Source of the DNA: Anarhynchus alexandrinus
Lineage: Eukaryota; Chordata; Aves; Charadriiformes; Charadriidae
Direction: 5' to 3'
DNA: 64,000 nucleotides
Assembly: GCA_008711295.1 (NCBI GenBank)
Contig: VUYV01000069.1
Location: forward strand, 2,509,403-2,573,402
Position numbers and translations under genes: made by a program. Within the stretch, counting starts at the first letter, position 1. Every line of letters begins with the position of its first letter. Positions 28,201 through 43,200 of the stretch are shown in pieces. The notes under the pieces are model-generated. The model searched no databases. It worked only from the letters and a program-made list of their open reading frames with translations, and was not told where the DNA came from.

Positions 28201-31200
28201 CACAAAGCACCTCACACTAAAAAAAGTCTTATCACACATATTTACACCTTCTGAATCTTCATTTACTCATACTGATGTCATTTCCTAAGAAGCATATCTT
28301 AAAGCAGTATAAAATATCAAGGAAGTTCCACACTTGGCAAACAAAGCAGAAAAGTACAGAGGTAAGCAGCAAGACGGTTTAGATAGCCTAAGTCATACAC
28401 AATCACCTCATGATTAACAGCAGTGTCAGCCTCACACACTGGCTCTCATCTTCCTCTCTTACTCTCAGTTATACATATTTCAGTGACATTTGATACTTCC
28501 AAGTGAGGAGAAAAAAACAATATCTTATTTTATTTAAGATTCAGAAGAGAAGGAATGCTGCATTAATTATGATCAACCTACTGCCACTGAATCACTGATG
28601 GAGCTTATGCTGATTTGATGAGATCTGAATGGAAATAAACTCTGGACTTGAGTTCTTAAGACCTCTATTTTGATAGCTGATGGCACTGGCTACAGCTGCT
28701 TTCCATATGTCTCTGTATAATAGTAGGGTATGTGCGTGGGGGGAATATAAATGTGTCAAATCAAACACCATTCAAGGATTAATTCTAGAGATTTTTCATC
28801 TTCTAGAAGCAAGAAAGTCTGAATAAACTCAACAGTATTTCATAGATACATCAAACACAAATCAAGCTTGAAACCTCTAGGAAATATAAAAATCTAAATC
28901 TAGGAATAGAGACCTGCTCAGAACTCAAACAAAAGGAAAAATATTTTCAGTAAAAAATGCCGATGTTCCACAACATATACTAAAAATTGCCAAAGGATAG
29001 CAACTATGCTGGGTGAAAACACATGCTGTAACACTAATATAAAAATTGTCCACCCTATATAACTCCTAGGTAGCACTCTTGATTCATGATAGAGAGAACT
29101 TCCTAGCATGTTCTATTTTTCAAGCTCAATATGACCATCCCACTACAAAGAAAAGGCACTCATGAATGGTATGGTCTCTTCAGAACACCTCTAAAAAGAT
29201 ATCAGGAATTTACGGAAATCTGAAATGGCACCATGACTAGACTCCCCTTTTCAGGGCAGTACTTAAGTTTATCAAATGATAATTTAAGAGTAACATCCAA
29301 AAACATCCTGTCACACTAGGACACGATTACTCTCCTATCTAGGATCACTGGCTGAGTAATGGGCATAAGTGATTACTCAAGATTTTTTGTGTGGATCAAA
29401 TTTGCTGTTATGTAAGTTTGTCAAGGGCTAGCGGAATGGAAGTCTTAATGTATATTTCTATGCAGGAAATCAAAACTTATTTATAAATCCATTCCCCTCC
29501 TCCAAAAAGGAATTCAAAATGCTGTATCTCCATGAACCTAGTAACTCCATCAATGAAATTGGTAGAAGCTGCCCTGAAAGAGCTCTGCAACTGCTCTCTT
29601 CCATGATCAAACCGGGCAGACAGACATTAGAAGTCTGACAAGTCCTCCTGCCAATGGACTTGCTGCACAGTTAAAAAAATTGAGAGTTAGTTGAATATGC
29701 ATTTCTCAAGCTGAGTGTTTATCATTGTCATATATAATTTAATCAATGAATAAATTAAAAAATATAAAAAAACAAACAAAAACCCTACTGCCTGGCAGGG
29801 AGAATCAAGCAGAACTGTGTAACCTTAGATTGACACCATCTTTAAAACAGGCTTCGAGGCTAAGTTTATGGCTCTAAAGCTGTTATGTAGTCCCTTGCAT
29901 CTCTATTCTATCTGCTGTCATTGTAGAAGCAACAGAATCCTAGCCCCACCGTAAGACTGGACCTGAGCACGCATGAAAGCCTGTGCAAAAGTTAGCTAAT
30001 CTGTAAGAGACTGCATTTAAATACTGCAATGTTTCATCAAAGCACAGCAATATCTTTAAGGGAGATAAATCAAAAAGAGAAATAAAGAGACCTGAACAAG
30101 TGGAAAGACAATTCTGTTACTTACCCTAAGATCCTCCTTTGTGTTGAAGCTATCAAGAAGCTGTTGATAATGTCTATCAGTCATTTGTCGCAAGAGTGAC
30201 AACAAACAGGAGACAAATTCCCCCTATTCAGATAAGCCAAGAATAGAAACATTATAGATTGTAATGTCTTCTGTATTTGAGCTTAAACTATATTATAAGC
30301 ACTTAAAAATAATTAACAAATGCAAGGGAAATTAATCCACAATTGGTCTTAGATGCCATATTTTGTGAAAATACATTAATTTAGCTATGAAATTCCTTCT
30401 CATTTAAAGAATTAGTTTTCCCCAAAAGCAGTTTGCTTGCTTCACAAAATCAATTTGAAATAGTTCCAGAAGGGCTAAACCAGTAAAATTTTGATTTGTG
30501 CTTTGTTTCCCTTGTATCTGTTTTTAAACAGATTATTTAGATTGCTAAAATTACAACCTCTTAGTCAACTCAGTTTTGAAACAAATATAAACAAAAATAT
30601 TTTGCAACAATTCTGGGAAGAATGCTATTGTTTTCCTTTAGGAAAGGAATTAAGGGAGTTAGCTGGGAATTTTTTCAAAACATTTTTTCATCACAAAAAA
30701 ACCCATATTTGTCAAAAAGAAAAATCAGTTATAGGACTGATCAAACTTTGAAAATGTTTTGATCAGAAGTTTCCTTGGACCTACAGAGGAATTTCTCATT
30801 AAAACATAAATCTTAGAAGTTGAACTTAATCATAGGGCAAGACCACTCTCTACCAGGGTGCCAATTCCTGGATTCACGCTCCATTTCACACTGCAGAAAA
30901 GGGATGCTCCAGTCAGCAGCTGAGGGACTTAGTGGACTGCTATGTGGATTCCTCCCTGCCTCTACTGATGCACGTTCACCAGGCTGTCCTTCAAACAGCA
31001 TGGGATTCAGAAACGAAAGAGCAGAGAACTGCAGTGGGTATCTCCAGTGAGCGATCAAATGAACAAGACATTACAGGAAGGAATAGGTTCTCCCTCTCTC
31101 CCTTTCCTATCCGCTTGTTCATTTTTGGAACTGGGAAGAAACACTGAATGGTATCAATCTGGTCTGACTGCAGACTGGATGAGGACAGGAAAGACTGAAA

Positions 31201-34200
31201 GGTCTGGATTTCATCACAGTGCTTAAAAAGGACAATTCTGAAACTGCACAAGCTTTTTAAACAATGGGAAATACACTTCCGGCCTGTATCTACCAGCAAT
31301 GGGGAATGAGACTGGGAGAACAGACAGAATAGTACTTCAAAATGGTGTCTTTCATTAGATTGTCAAGTCAAATTTTGGGAAGATTTTTCCCTGTCTTTCA
31401 TTAAAAACAGGAAATAAGACTTAAAAAAGGAGTATGTTTTCACAGGAATGGCCGTTCTGGATTTTACATTGGGAGGCCCAACTGACTTGTGATTATACCT
31501 TGTATACTTGGTGGTTTGTGAGCTGATGGCTTTCACTGGCAACATAGTGGTAAAATGGTAATTGTCTTGACCATAATAAGATTCTGTGCTGCAATAATGC
31601 TCCCAAATCAATTACCTCCCTGTAAAACCATTGTTTTTACAGTGAACATAGCATTCTTAAAACAATATCCTAAGGCTACAAAGTCTCTTAATCTTCATGC
31701 TCTGGGCATAACCATCAAGGTTACAGCTGCTATCTTGTAAATATCTGAAAATTTATTTCCAATCCTATCAGGTTCTCTTCAGAAAACCTTCTGGTCTTCT
31801 ATCATTTTTTAATATTTTCAATTTCATTATATCTAGCCTCAATATGATTTTATCATGCCATATAGTATAATGGACGTTCATCTAAATAGGCAGAATTTTT
31901 AGAGACTTTTATTCCAGTTATAAAATCTGAGACCACTCAGGTTTGGCTAATTAGCCAAAATAAGCAGAGTAAATAAATAAGGGTGTAAGTTTACCTGATT
32001 GCTAGCTTGAGTGACAAAATTTGAGTATGAACCTTTTGAATAGTTCCCTTCTTACTTAAGCATTTTAAGCAGTCCTTTCTAGTCACCTTCCTTCTGTGTT
32101 CCCACATTTACTTTGACTTATAGTAGTATATTAAAAATCAGTCTATTATAGAAAGCTGTACTATTATAGTTGACAGACAGATTAGCTATAAAAGGGTACC
32201 AGCTTTAGCTAATTGTTAACTGACTTCTAAATTTGAGCTTTTAATTCAAATGTAGGTAGCTATACAGGCAGCTGGTTTTTAAAATAACAATGAATATTCA
32301 GCTGCACTTGAACTCAACGCAAAAATGTATGTTGTAAGATTTCTGCCAGCATCAGACACAGACTAAATGGTCAGGGGACTTGTGAATTGTGCACGAAAGC
32401 AAACTCCACACACATAATGACCTTGATAAAAACCACTCAGGATCCATTTCTAGTATCCTAAGTCAAGCCAAGCAGTATATCAAATTCACTTAGGTAGAAT
32501 CCTTAAGTAATTTTTTGTCTTACTTAAGGAGCACAATTATTAAAATACATGGAGCTCATAATTAAATTGCAATTCATTTAGGTTCTGAGGTACTGAACTT
32601 CCAAGATCTGAAATCAATAAAGGTTTGCTTTGATTGGATTGCTTTCTGCTAACTCTTTATATGCAAACACATTTTTCTTAAGGAAATCCAAAGGTCTAAA
32701 TCACTGACATCCTAAAGCAGAAGTTTCACCTTCACCATTGCATTAAATTCAATGATTGTTAATGCAACATTGGTAACATTGACACCCTGAAGCCATGTCT
32801 TTTTTGTGCTCATCTTAAAGTATCACATCCATCTTGCAGGTTATCATCTAACAAGATTCCTCAATGCAAATTGAAGTGGTACCAAGGTACCAAAACTACT
32901 TGAGACGAAAGAAATGGTGCGGTCATGGCAGCACACAGCCTGATGCTGCCTACTTTTATGCTGCTTCTTTGCGCAGAAAAACAGTGACACGTGGGCCTAG
33001 AAGATCACACTGAGATGAGTTTGGGAGTAATTCCACAAGGAAGACTCTATCTGATGCAAAATTATGACAGAATTTTATCCAGCGTGCTGCCATGAAACAT
33101 CTCACAACGAATATTTTATGATACATGCAGCTTGAAATAATGGTAACACACTGGAACAGACTCTACTGCTGTACTCACATTGACTACTTTATCATACTTG
33201 CTCTACAAATAGTTCCAAGAATCTGGCTCCATGTGTTGCCATAAGCCCGTACTGCATGATGTTTCTACATAAATGTATATAATTGCCTTCTGCTGTGCTC
33301 TGAGTCACTTCCACATTAAGTATTCTTTGAGAGCCTGTGGTGACAATGACATGGCTTTTCTGATGCATAAAAAGAAAATTTTGCAACTTGAAGGCACTTT
33401 CAGAGTCTAATTTTTGATGGTGTGAAAGAATTAGGCTGTCATGGTGTTTTGTGAAAACTTAATCTGCAAGCAAGTGGATATCTTAGAAGAAACCAATAAG
33501 CTCAGAGCTTTGCTACGCTAACAGTCTAATACTACAACCCTTGGTTCAGCTTGGATTTTCTCGTCATGGCCCAATATGCCACACAGCATACATTTGTAAT
33601 TTTGTAATTTAAAGAAAAAAAACCCCAAACTCTTACATGTATAGTCCTGCTGAATCACAGTGATTAAAGCATGGTGTTATCTTATTACAGAGCTTGGTCA
33701 GCTCCATAAAACACTTCATATAATGTTTGTTCTCTGTGGGATAAAGTAAAACAAACAAAAAACCCAACAACACATTTCTTCCACAGCTATTAAATGCTTT
33801 TGAAATGTTTGATCTCAGATGAAATTCTGGTTTGAAAAGCAACCATCTATTCACTAATGAAAACTGTTACAGTGTAAAAATTGGGCAATTAATTAATTAA
33901 GTATACAATGAGATGGTAAATCACACACCATCATATGTTCTCTGCACAAAATGTTACCCCCTCACCTCATATTGGGGTCATATCCCTTGTTATATTAAAA
34001 CTGATTTGCCCTTCAAAAGCAAACTGGGGACCTTGCTGAAAACAAAGTAAAATAAAACTTCATTTTGTTTCATCAATGCTCATCACAGGCTTTTCTGTAA
34101 ATGCCTGCATTTCAACCTTCTAATTTGTATGAGTTGTTATAGCAGGTTGACCAAAACATCATTGGTCAGTCTCCTAAATCTATCCTCTGTGCTCTACTTC

Positions 34201-37200
34201 ATGTGATAGAAATGAAGCTCAAACACCCAGCACAGAGAACAACAAAATGCCTTTCAATTAATAAATTTGGATTTGTACAAGTTAGCATCAAAGATTCTGC
34301 AGGCATTTTTAGACCTGTTCCATCATGTAAAAATCTATGCATTTTAGGAAGTAAAATGTTATTGATTGATAGTCTTATGTTTTCAGGAATTCAAACTTCA
34401 AGAGTTTCAGAAAGCTATTAAATTTGTCAACAAAAGAAATATAATGAAATAATTATTGACCTGAAACAGACTCAAAAGAAATTTTATCTTTTGAGGGTTT
34501 TTTTTTTTGTTACAATTATAGATAAATTTGATGAAAAAATTTGCTGTTTGCACTGAAAATGAATAATATGTAAGAAAAGTTTTCTTTGTTCTGTTCATTC
34601 TGTTTTATACACAAAATCTTAACACTGTGAATTGCAACATAAAGAGAATATTGTCACAAATGTAGTAGTTCAACCAGTGACAATTGTGAGCTATTTCATT
34701 ATAAGAAACTTACAGTCACATCTTGAAACTGGAGGCGCATAGCAGAGCCTGATGGTTGTGGTCGGCTGGTGATCTCTAGTATGGTCCTTAACAGAATATC
34801 TAGCAGGCTGTTTACAATCACATCGATTTCTTCCAGGACAGATTTTTCCTTAAATAATAAATAAAACATTTTAGATTTTAAAATGGAAAGATAACCATAG
34901 GCATATTTCCTTTGATGTCGTCTTAGAAACAAATGATAGTTTTACTATCAATGCCACATTTGAGAAACAAGGACTATTCTCTAATTAAGATATTGTTTAA
35001 TTCTATTGATTTTTTCCTAACAGTTTTCAATTAATTAAATTGTACTGAAATATAGAGAACAGTTATGGGGATGATTTTGAATATGTAAGCATTCATCAAA
35101 TTAGCACAGCTCTATTTTCAATTAATGTTTAGAATAAAGCAGTAAATAATATATGAGAAGTCTTGGGGCAAGATTTTTATAGGTAACGCCCATATATTTT
35201 CTGGGGAAATTGCCAAGAGAGGCTTAAATTCCAAAAAGTAGAATTCTGTTTTCACACTTTGAAACTATCACCAGAAACAAGCAGATGGTGCTCAACCTTC
35301 AAGACCTGCTTCAGCAGTAAGGACCAGATACATTGCTTCCCATCAACTGAGTAGCACAAACAAATTAGTCATTTATGTAAGCCTACAACTGCTTGTACGC
35401 AACATCAATACAAAGGAACCAAAGCGTTCACCGCCAAAAGAGACCATGATACCTTCACTACATGTGTGAAAACACTTGATGAAGTCAAGTTGTAGTTACT
35501 TTTCCTTTTTAATTCAGATGGCAATATGTTTTCCCTGCTTCAACAATGTTTTCTGTCTCCAATGCAGCAGCCAACACCATCTTAATCTGAGCAATTTTAT
35601 CCACGATTTAAGATGACACTTCTTCGCAAAAAGAAGCACTTCATAATTAAATGCACACAACCAAACTAAAACTCAGCTGACAAACAGATCATTCAACTTT
35701 GCTGACATCGAGGTGTAGGAGTGATTTTTTTTTTTTTCTTTTCTTCCTACACACCCAAAGCATATGATTTGTAACAAAACTCAAAATTCCTGTTTGGACT
35801 CAAGATGAGTCTAGTGTCACGGCCGTCTTCTCTGTCACTTCGTCTAGTATCAAACAACTGTTAACTTTGCTACTTATGAAGGCAGACAGTATACAGTGTA
35901 TTTAGGAACTGTATCAACTCTCAGGACTCATGTACAAACTACTATTAGAATGGCCAACAACCTTACTTTTCAAAGCTGCCTGACTGTAAATTCACTTGTT
36001 CCCTCAACCTCTAAATTATCTTGATTACCATGGAACAAATGAAGTTCTGAACTGATCCATAAAAATCATATCAAAGGCACCAATACTCTCAATGATTCAA
36101 AGACTACTAAAAATAGTAGCTGCATATCTTGACACTGGAGAGAGTTTTATGCAGACATCCACTTGTTATTGTGTACATCTCTGGCCTGGTGACTCCAAAT
36201 GAAAGATCTCCTGAAATTAAGACCAGACATGTAAGCCTTTCCCCTACTCCAAAACCACAGCTATGCTTTATCATCTATCACTTTATCTTGTGATGAGGTA
36301 TTATACTCATCCAGCAGCAGCTGTGATGAAAATGTTGTTAAAGTGCCAAAGTTGCAAGCCGCGTCCATATCAAATCACTGATAGAGCAACTTTAATTGCT
36401 GACAGTGGTATGAAATGAAGAAACACATAAAACAGTTCTCACTAATGCATTACAATGTAATGTGTGCTGGTCTTGATATGTATGTGCTGCACTAACTACA
36501 GGCAATGTTTGGTCTTAATTGTCTTATATCCCTTTGCCTGTCAGAACTTATCATCATCTTCACATTTGCAATACACCTATCTAAGCTAGCTCTCATATGC
36601 AGCTGTCACACATTAATTTGCAAACACAAATGTCAGAAATTGGCCACAAAGTTTATCAACTAACAACCAAGGGCAATCCCCCTTGCAATAGTCATATCAA
36701 TCCGTTTACCTATATCACCCCTGTGTCCCCTATGACTAAACAGCCCACAATAGAAAATGCCTCTAAAAGAAAGTGGACATTTCTTTCTGTCCAACACAAC
36801 ACTCAAAAAGAGTCAAAGCTTGGCAGAACCCTTTGTGCTACAATTAAAATATTCTTGCATGGGGAGAAAGGGCTCATGAGAAATCAAAATGACTTGTTTA
36901 TGCAGAATCATTACACAGAGAACTCTAAAATGCTCTTGGTCAAGGTCCAGTTTGTGTCATTAAATGTCATTGAGCCATATAAAGAAGTTCAACACCTTGT
37001 GGATGTCACACGGTGTTTACTTACTGAGCTGTTCTTCTTGATGAGGCAAAATATGTTGCTAAGGATACGTGCACACATTATAAGGTCCTTCTGTTCTTGT
37101 AAATGCATGTGGAGATGATGTAAAACTACTGGAAGAAGAATATATCGAGAATCTGGAAAAAATAAAAAAAAATTGTGAGTGGGAGCTTCTCATAGAATCA

Positions 37201-40200
37201 TTTAATTTTAACACAGACATAAAATGTGTCTTTAGTCCAAAACAGTATTTCTGATAAGCAGAAGCTTTTGCTTGCTTTAGCCAACATTTTTGATAAGCAG
37301 AAGCTTTGCTTCATAATCATAATATCCTAAAGCAAATATCTGAAGAATAAACAATATTCTGAAAGTCAGTATGTCATATAATGGATGGAGAAAAACACCA
37401 CTGTGTGGAATATAGTATCTATAGCAGAAAATTCTAAGTAATTATTGAACTGTCATGCAAAAAACCTTAGCACAGTAATACTTCTATTCATAATAATGTG
37501 AAATTACGCTCTAGAGTTCCCTGTCATGTGACAGGATCCCTTTGTAAGCCAACGTCACAACAGACTTCATCTTGAATTTATGTTATTCTACAAATGAGTT
37601 CTACTTTACAAACAAGCAGTACTTTCAGATTTCTTTCAGGACTTTCACTTTTCCAGATTCCTCACTCCTACTGAGTACAAGCAATTTAGATTACTGGTGT
37701 CTACATAAAATGATTCGGCTTTCCTCTACTTCATTTTCTAAACACAGCTCTTTGGTGCTATTTTCAGTCCTGAATTCTCTCAAAATTATGCAAGAACTTC
37801 ATTAACATGCTACTTTTTCTTGCTTCTTTTTCTTATAATTAAAGACAATGTTAAATGGGAAGACCCCTAATACTTACACTTGTGATAACACATTAAACAC
37901 TTATTTACAACTTGATAAATGGAATGGGTGTTATCTGTTTTCATTTTGTTGTTGTTTTTAGATCTTTTCCATAATTGAGAAATTATGTTCTCATAGAAAT
38001 GTACTTGAATCATTTCCTCTATTAAAATTTTAATGATGATTATATACTACATTATCTAAATATATTCATCTACTCAGTTCCTTTGTTCATTAATGCAATT
38101 ATTTCCTAAAAATTGAGTTTATCTAGCTGGAAGATTACTCCTTTAAAATCATTTTGCCAAGCAGGTACTGTTAGTGGATTAGTCTTTCTATAAACACTTT
38201 TTTTCCCCTCAAATATTCCCTCTATTTTTTCCAGGAGGGAGAAAAGGAGAGATTTTATTTGTTTAAAGCTTCTTTCACTTACTGAAATACAGCACTAATC
38301 TTTTTTTCCTCTATTATTTCCTTGTTTTCATTGTCTAGCTATCTGTATAACACAAGACAAATCATATGGGCAAGTTGATTTGTACACACTATTTAAGTAT
38401 ATTCTTGTTTTCAAAAAAAAGCTTGCCTGCTCTTTTTAAATGAGGTTTTCATGCTTATTATTTATTCAGGTGTTCCACTATATCTTCATATTGAAGAAAA
38501 ATATAAACAAAGACTGTATGGCAATAGGCAAAAGGCCATGAATGAATCTAAAATCAGTGGTACTGAGACCCAAAATTAGGAAACAAATAGCCTCTATCCA
38601 GTGACTGCTTACTCCTGCCAGTGCCTCTGTAGGTTTTCATCAGGACTGGCGTGGGAGTGCGTACCTGCCTGTAGCCCTGCAGCAGGGCAGAAGTGCATCA
38701 ACCAAACCAACAAGGCATTTTCCTCTTGCCTACCTAAAAACCAGAAGCTCAGCAGAGTGTTGCCCCAGGTAGTCTGAGATATCAAGCGTGCACGGCTGCC
38801 ACTGACCCACCCACTGCAATATCTATAGGGTGAAAAGAAAAGCAGGCAGGAAGATGGCTAATTTGCAGACCTCTGGTTAGGAAAGTGCCAGCTTCTGATC
38901 CTCATCCCCAAATCTGCTTATTGATTAGTGACAGATGAAAAAGAAGAGTTAATGTCTTCAGCTGAAGCAAAAAAGCAGTACTCTCCATTCCTATAAAAAA
39001 AGACCTAACCTCTAGGTTACAGGGGACGGTTGCCTTTTCCCTGCTTTCCATTAGGCCTTACACGTATTGAATTCTTGACTAGCTGGTAACCTGTCTTCAA
39101 GAGAAGAGATGAAGGGTTCACTGTGTAAAGCTGCCTGTGGCTCTGCGGTTGGGGTAATCTCTTCCTCTTCAGGAAACTGAATCCCAGCTGACAGAGCACT
39201 GAACCTGCTCTTCCATTCCCAGGCAAATGCTCAAATCACTGCTCAAGCCCACAACTGTCACACAGCAGTTATAGTAGCTCTTTCACGCATTACTGGTGTA
39301 AGCCTTATCCTTCAGGCTATAGATCCTCTAAGGACAGCAGGTCTCTTGCAGTTACAACTCAAATCCCTCAGCCCAGAAGGTGAGGAGAAAACAGGAGCAG
39401 CCCTGGTCCAAGGTGTTTCTTTTTGGTTAACTCTAGGCAGCTTCCTGATGAGCACACAGAGGATTTGGTACCTTTTCTGAGGTGCCCACTGCTCTGTGCA
39501 CTGCTTACATGGAAGCGCAGCATTATGAACTCCATTTTGAAGACCAGAGAATCTACATGTAGCAACACTTGACTTGTAAAGAATCAACTCTTACATACAA
39601 TACATGGCCTGAAACACCTCAGACAAAACTGAGCATCCTCATTCAACTGTTTCAAGTATCCCATTTTGCAAAAGCTCCATAAAATGATCAGGAACTTTGT
39701 TTTACCAAGACCAAATGGATTAGCAAAAAGCATCTTATAATGACTTGCAACTATATGTGGGAGGGAACAGTGCCAGTTACTGAATAAACCACCACATATA
39801 ACGCAGCTTTAGATATATTCCTTGTAAGCTCATAATCTGAATACCTCTCTGTCTTGACCCGTTTAGGTGGAGAGCTATAGTGGTATTACAGAAGAGGAGA
39901 GCTGGCATATTCACCCCTGAGCCAAAGCAAGGATGATGTGAGAAAGTTTGGAGAACATAGTGTACAACATTTGTCTCAGGTTACTCTTTTTCTTAAAAAT
40001 TGTCAGCTGCAATGTCAGCCATTGTATATATAAAAATTAATGAGCGCAAGGAATGGTGCAATAATCAGAACTCTTAGCCATCACTCACTGTCCTAATTTT
40101 TCTTCTGTGCAGGAAGCCAAATTAGCTGACTGTTTAAAATGCTAATACTTGCCCTTTACAAATATTATACAGAAAGAGAGGAAAAAAATCATGACAGAGC

Positions 40201-43200
40201 TTTTCAAGTACATGCTTGGCATAATTAGAAAGAGCGACTACTTGGGGCAATCCTTGTAACTTTCCTATGCAAGCTACATTAGTGTTTAATATTTAACCCA
40301 CAGCACAACTTTCCCCCTTGCTTTTCAGTTAGTGTAAAGCACCTGCACAGACGTAAAAAACTTTCTTTATTCTGGTGTATTTTAAAGATGAATTTCAGAA
40401 AGATGATACTAATTTCAATGACTATATCTGAACAGATGGGCAAAACTTCAGCCTGCTTGGAAAAAGAATTAGTGTAACTGAACAATTTAAACAAATAAGC
40501 AGCATTCTCTTTGAACAGTGAGAAGCAAGGAAGTTGCTTGTTTTTGATAGTTTTACTTGGACCAATTCAATTTATGCCTCCTTGTTTGGAAGAACTTTCA
40601 AAACTTTTATAAGGAACTCTTTTCAGTTGAAAGAAAAAAATTGCCTGTAGTCCAGAAGAAAAACACAGGTACAGCTGGGAAAGTCCTCCCTTGGCCTAAA
40701 ACCCAGCCACAGATATGAAGCACCATTTGCAAAGCTTGCAAAATATTTTCTGCTTTCCACTACAGAGGTACTAATACAGGTTGAATTTTTCATAATGAAA
40801 TAAACTAAATAAAATGAACACATGAAGATATCTCTAAAACATCAACTCAGGATTTTTCCTAGCTTCATAATATGTATATATCATATAAAGATATCATATA
40901 CCATATGATATCTAAAGTGTAAATGGTCAGAGAATTAAACACCTCTTCTATTTGTTTTGAACAGTTTGCCTCTCTAAAAGGAAAAGTCCTACTCAGATAC
41001 TCTTGCACAGAGGTCCAAATCCTCATATTTTGGGAAGACACAAAGTTTCTTGCCTTGTAAGAACATTCTTCATGTAGTAAAGAGTTGCACCACAGATTAC
41101 AACTGGGTTAAGATACAGGCTTTATCAATATGGGATTTTCTTTTTTTAGGACTTTACCTGCCAATGCAATCTCTCTTCTGGTAACTGACATGTTTGATTG
41201 GTGGTGATTCCAAGAAAACCCATCCTCTTTGGAGGAAGAAACATAGACGTTCCACTTACACACATCACGTTTTCATAACTATTGAAGTTGCAATCTCAAA
41301 GTAGTGCCCTTAGAGTAAAAAAATTATTGGTGGTCTGCTAATTCCTGTTTAACCATGCCAAGAAGGACTTGGTTCTAGATGAGTTTCTCTGTTATTTGCC
41401 TTAACTCTTCCCAGTAAAACAGATTTTACTCTTCACCAAAGCAAGCTATAATAATATTTAATGCAAAAAAGACAACAAACAAGAGTGCTAGAATACTGAC
41501 GTATCAGAAATGACAAAGGTAGAAAACCATCAGGATACAGGCATATGTAGGTCATCAATTTGGCCATTCTACGAGTATCAAGAGGGATGAGTCCAAAGAG
41601 TTACACCCAAATTACCAGGAGACTGGAAGAAAGGCCGAGAGGAAAAAAAAAAAGATATTGCTAGACTTTATCAGCAGGAAAACTGTCATCTGTTTCTTTT
41701 TAGACACTCAATGTAGATTACTACAAAGACGCAGAAGTAAATATGGAAAAAGAGAAGTAAAGTAAGGCCTTGACACTCACTAACTTTTCACAGGAGCTAG
41801 GCAGATAACTGCTGTTGATGCCTTTTAACATCTGTGTAGTTGTTACCTATGGGAAGAGCTGAAGTTTAAAATCACTGAAATAGAAAAAGGTTCTAAGCAA
41901 GCTATACCAAAGCCTCAATACAGAGCCATTTCAGACATTCTATCCACAAATGATCAGTAAATATACTGTGTAACCTGCATTCTCTAGAGAGGTAGGTAGA
42001 GTCCAGATGCATCAAATAAATCTGAAATTGTACTAAACATCTGTACCTGGGCACCTTAAATCAACCCCTCCTTGTCTGATGTTTCTGTTTTCAATGATAT
42101 ACCAAATATATCTCCCAATTTTAGTGAAAGCATAGCTTTAGTGTCAGTTGATTTCTGCAGCAGTGGGAGGTAATATATTGGTTGTTCAGGCCCTTGCAGC
42201 ACAAAATGCGTAAAGCTCCCATGCTCAACTACTCTCACTTGTTTCCAAGCAAGCTCCAGATAGAAGAAAATCTTGTCTAAGAAGTGCCCTCCTCATTTCT
42301 AGACATTTGAATAGTTATTTCCTGCATTTCGTCTAGTTCTACTGTGTTAGCTAGCTCTGCAGCTTGCAGCGTTCATCATCTTCATCTGGGAGACAGAAAT
42401 CAATTATTTTCACAGCAGCAAGCCTCAACTTCACATTAGGATGTACAGTTTACTCTGCACATTAACATAGTCTACTGCAATATTTATTTTCCCAAGAGGA
42501 TTTTAAAAGGACTTCCTTCTCGGGATTGACTGAGGGAAAGTCTACTTATATTTTTTATTTTAAAGAGATAAAACGTTAAGGGCAAAGAGACCAAGATGCT
42601 TATCTCCACAAGACCCTTCAACTTAAAGACAACTGAAATTATACTGTACAAGTGTTTACCTGAGCTTTCTATCATGGACATTGGGAGCTTATACTGCTGC
42701 CTGATGTCTTTCCCATCAGCTTCCCTGTGGTCTGAGAAATTTATATTCTAATTGTGTATAACCCGCACTCCCTGTAAAATTTAACATGTAATTTTCATTG
42801 CTTTTATAGCTGAACCAACTCATATGACTTATTAATAATGAAACTGGATTTGAATAAAAACCTAACGCTTTTACAAAAGCAAGCAAACAAAAAAAATTGA
42901 CATAAGGCTGAAAGCAGATTTACAGTTCCAACAAAGTCCTCAAGAGTCCCTTACATGGCATTAAATAACTCTCTTTAATTATATTAATTCAATTGGATCT
43001 TCTGGTTAGGCTGACCTAACTGAGATAACAGGAGGAAAGTGGAAATGATGCTACCTGGTCCCTAAGTAGTTTGAAAAATGAAAAATGTAGTTTAGAGCAT
43101 CCTTAAGATTGCTCCATGAATATGTCATCATCCACCCAGAGTATCAAAGAGATCAATCAGCTGTAGGGAGAGCTAACTGTTCTGGAAAGGACCACTGTAG

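Larger units (their letters stand above)
22447..30124 (-). other. DOCK4 intron, 7.7 kb, with CR1 and assembly gap
   Basis: The largest complete intron. It carries the plus-oriented CR1 at 24366-25306, which contains an N gap. A GC-richer stretch at 26430-26730 matches nothing I know. The rest is AT-rich with no recognised exon or RNA gene. Confidence 0.75.

Noticed and set aside
36597..37118. 173-codon plus-strand open frame
   Set aside because: It overlaps the antisense of DOCK4 exon 11 and has no recognisable domain; an antisense shadow plus chance.
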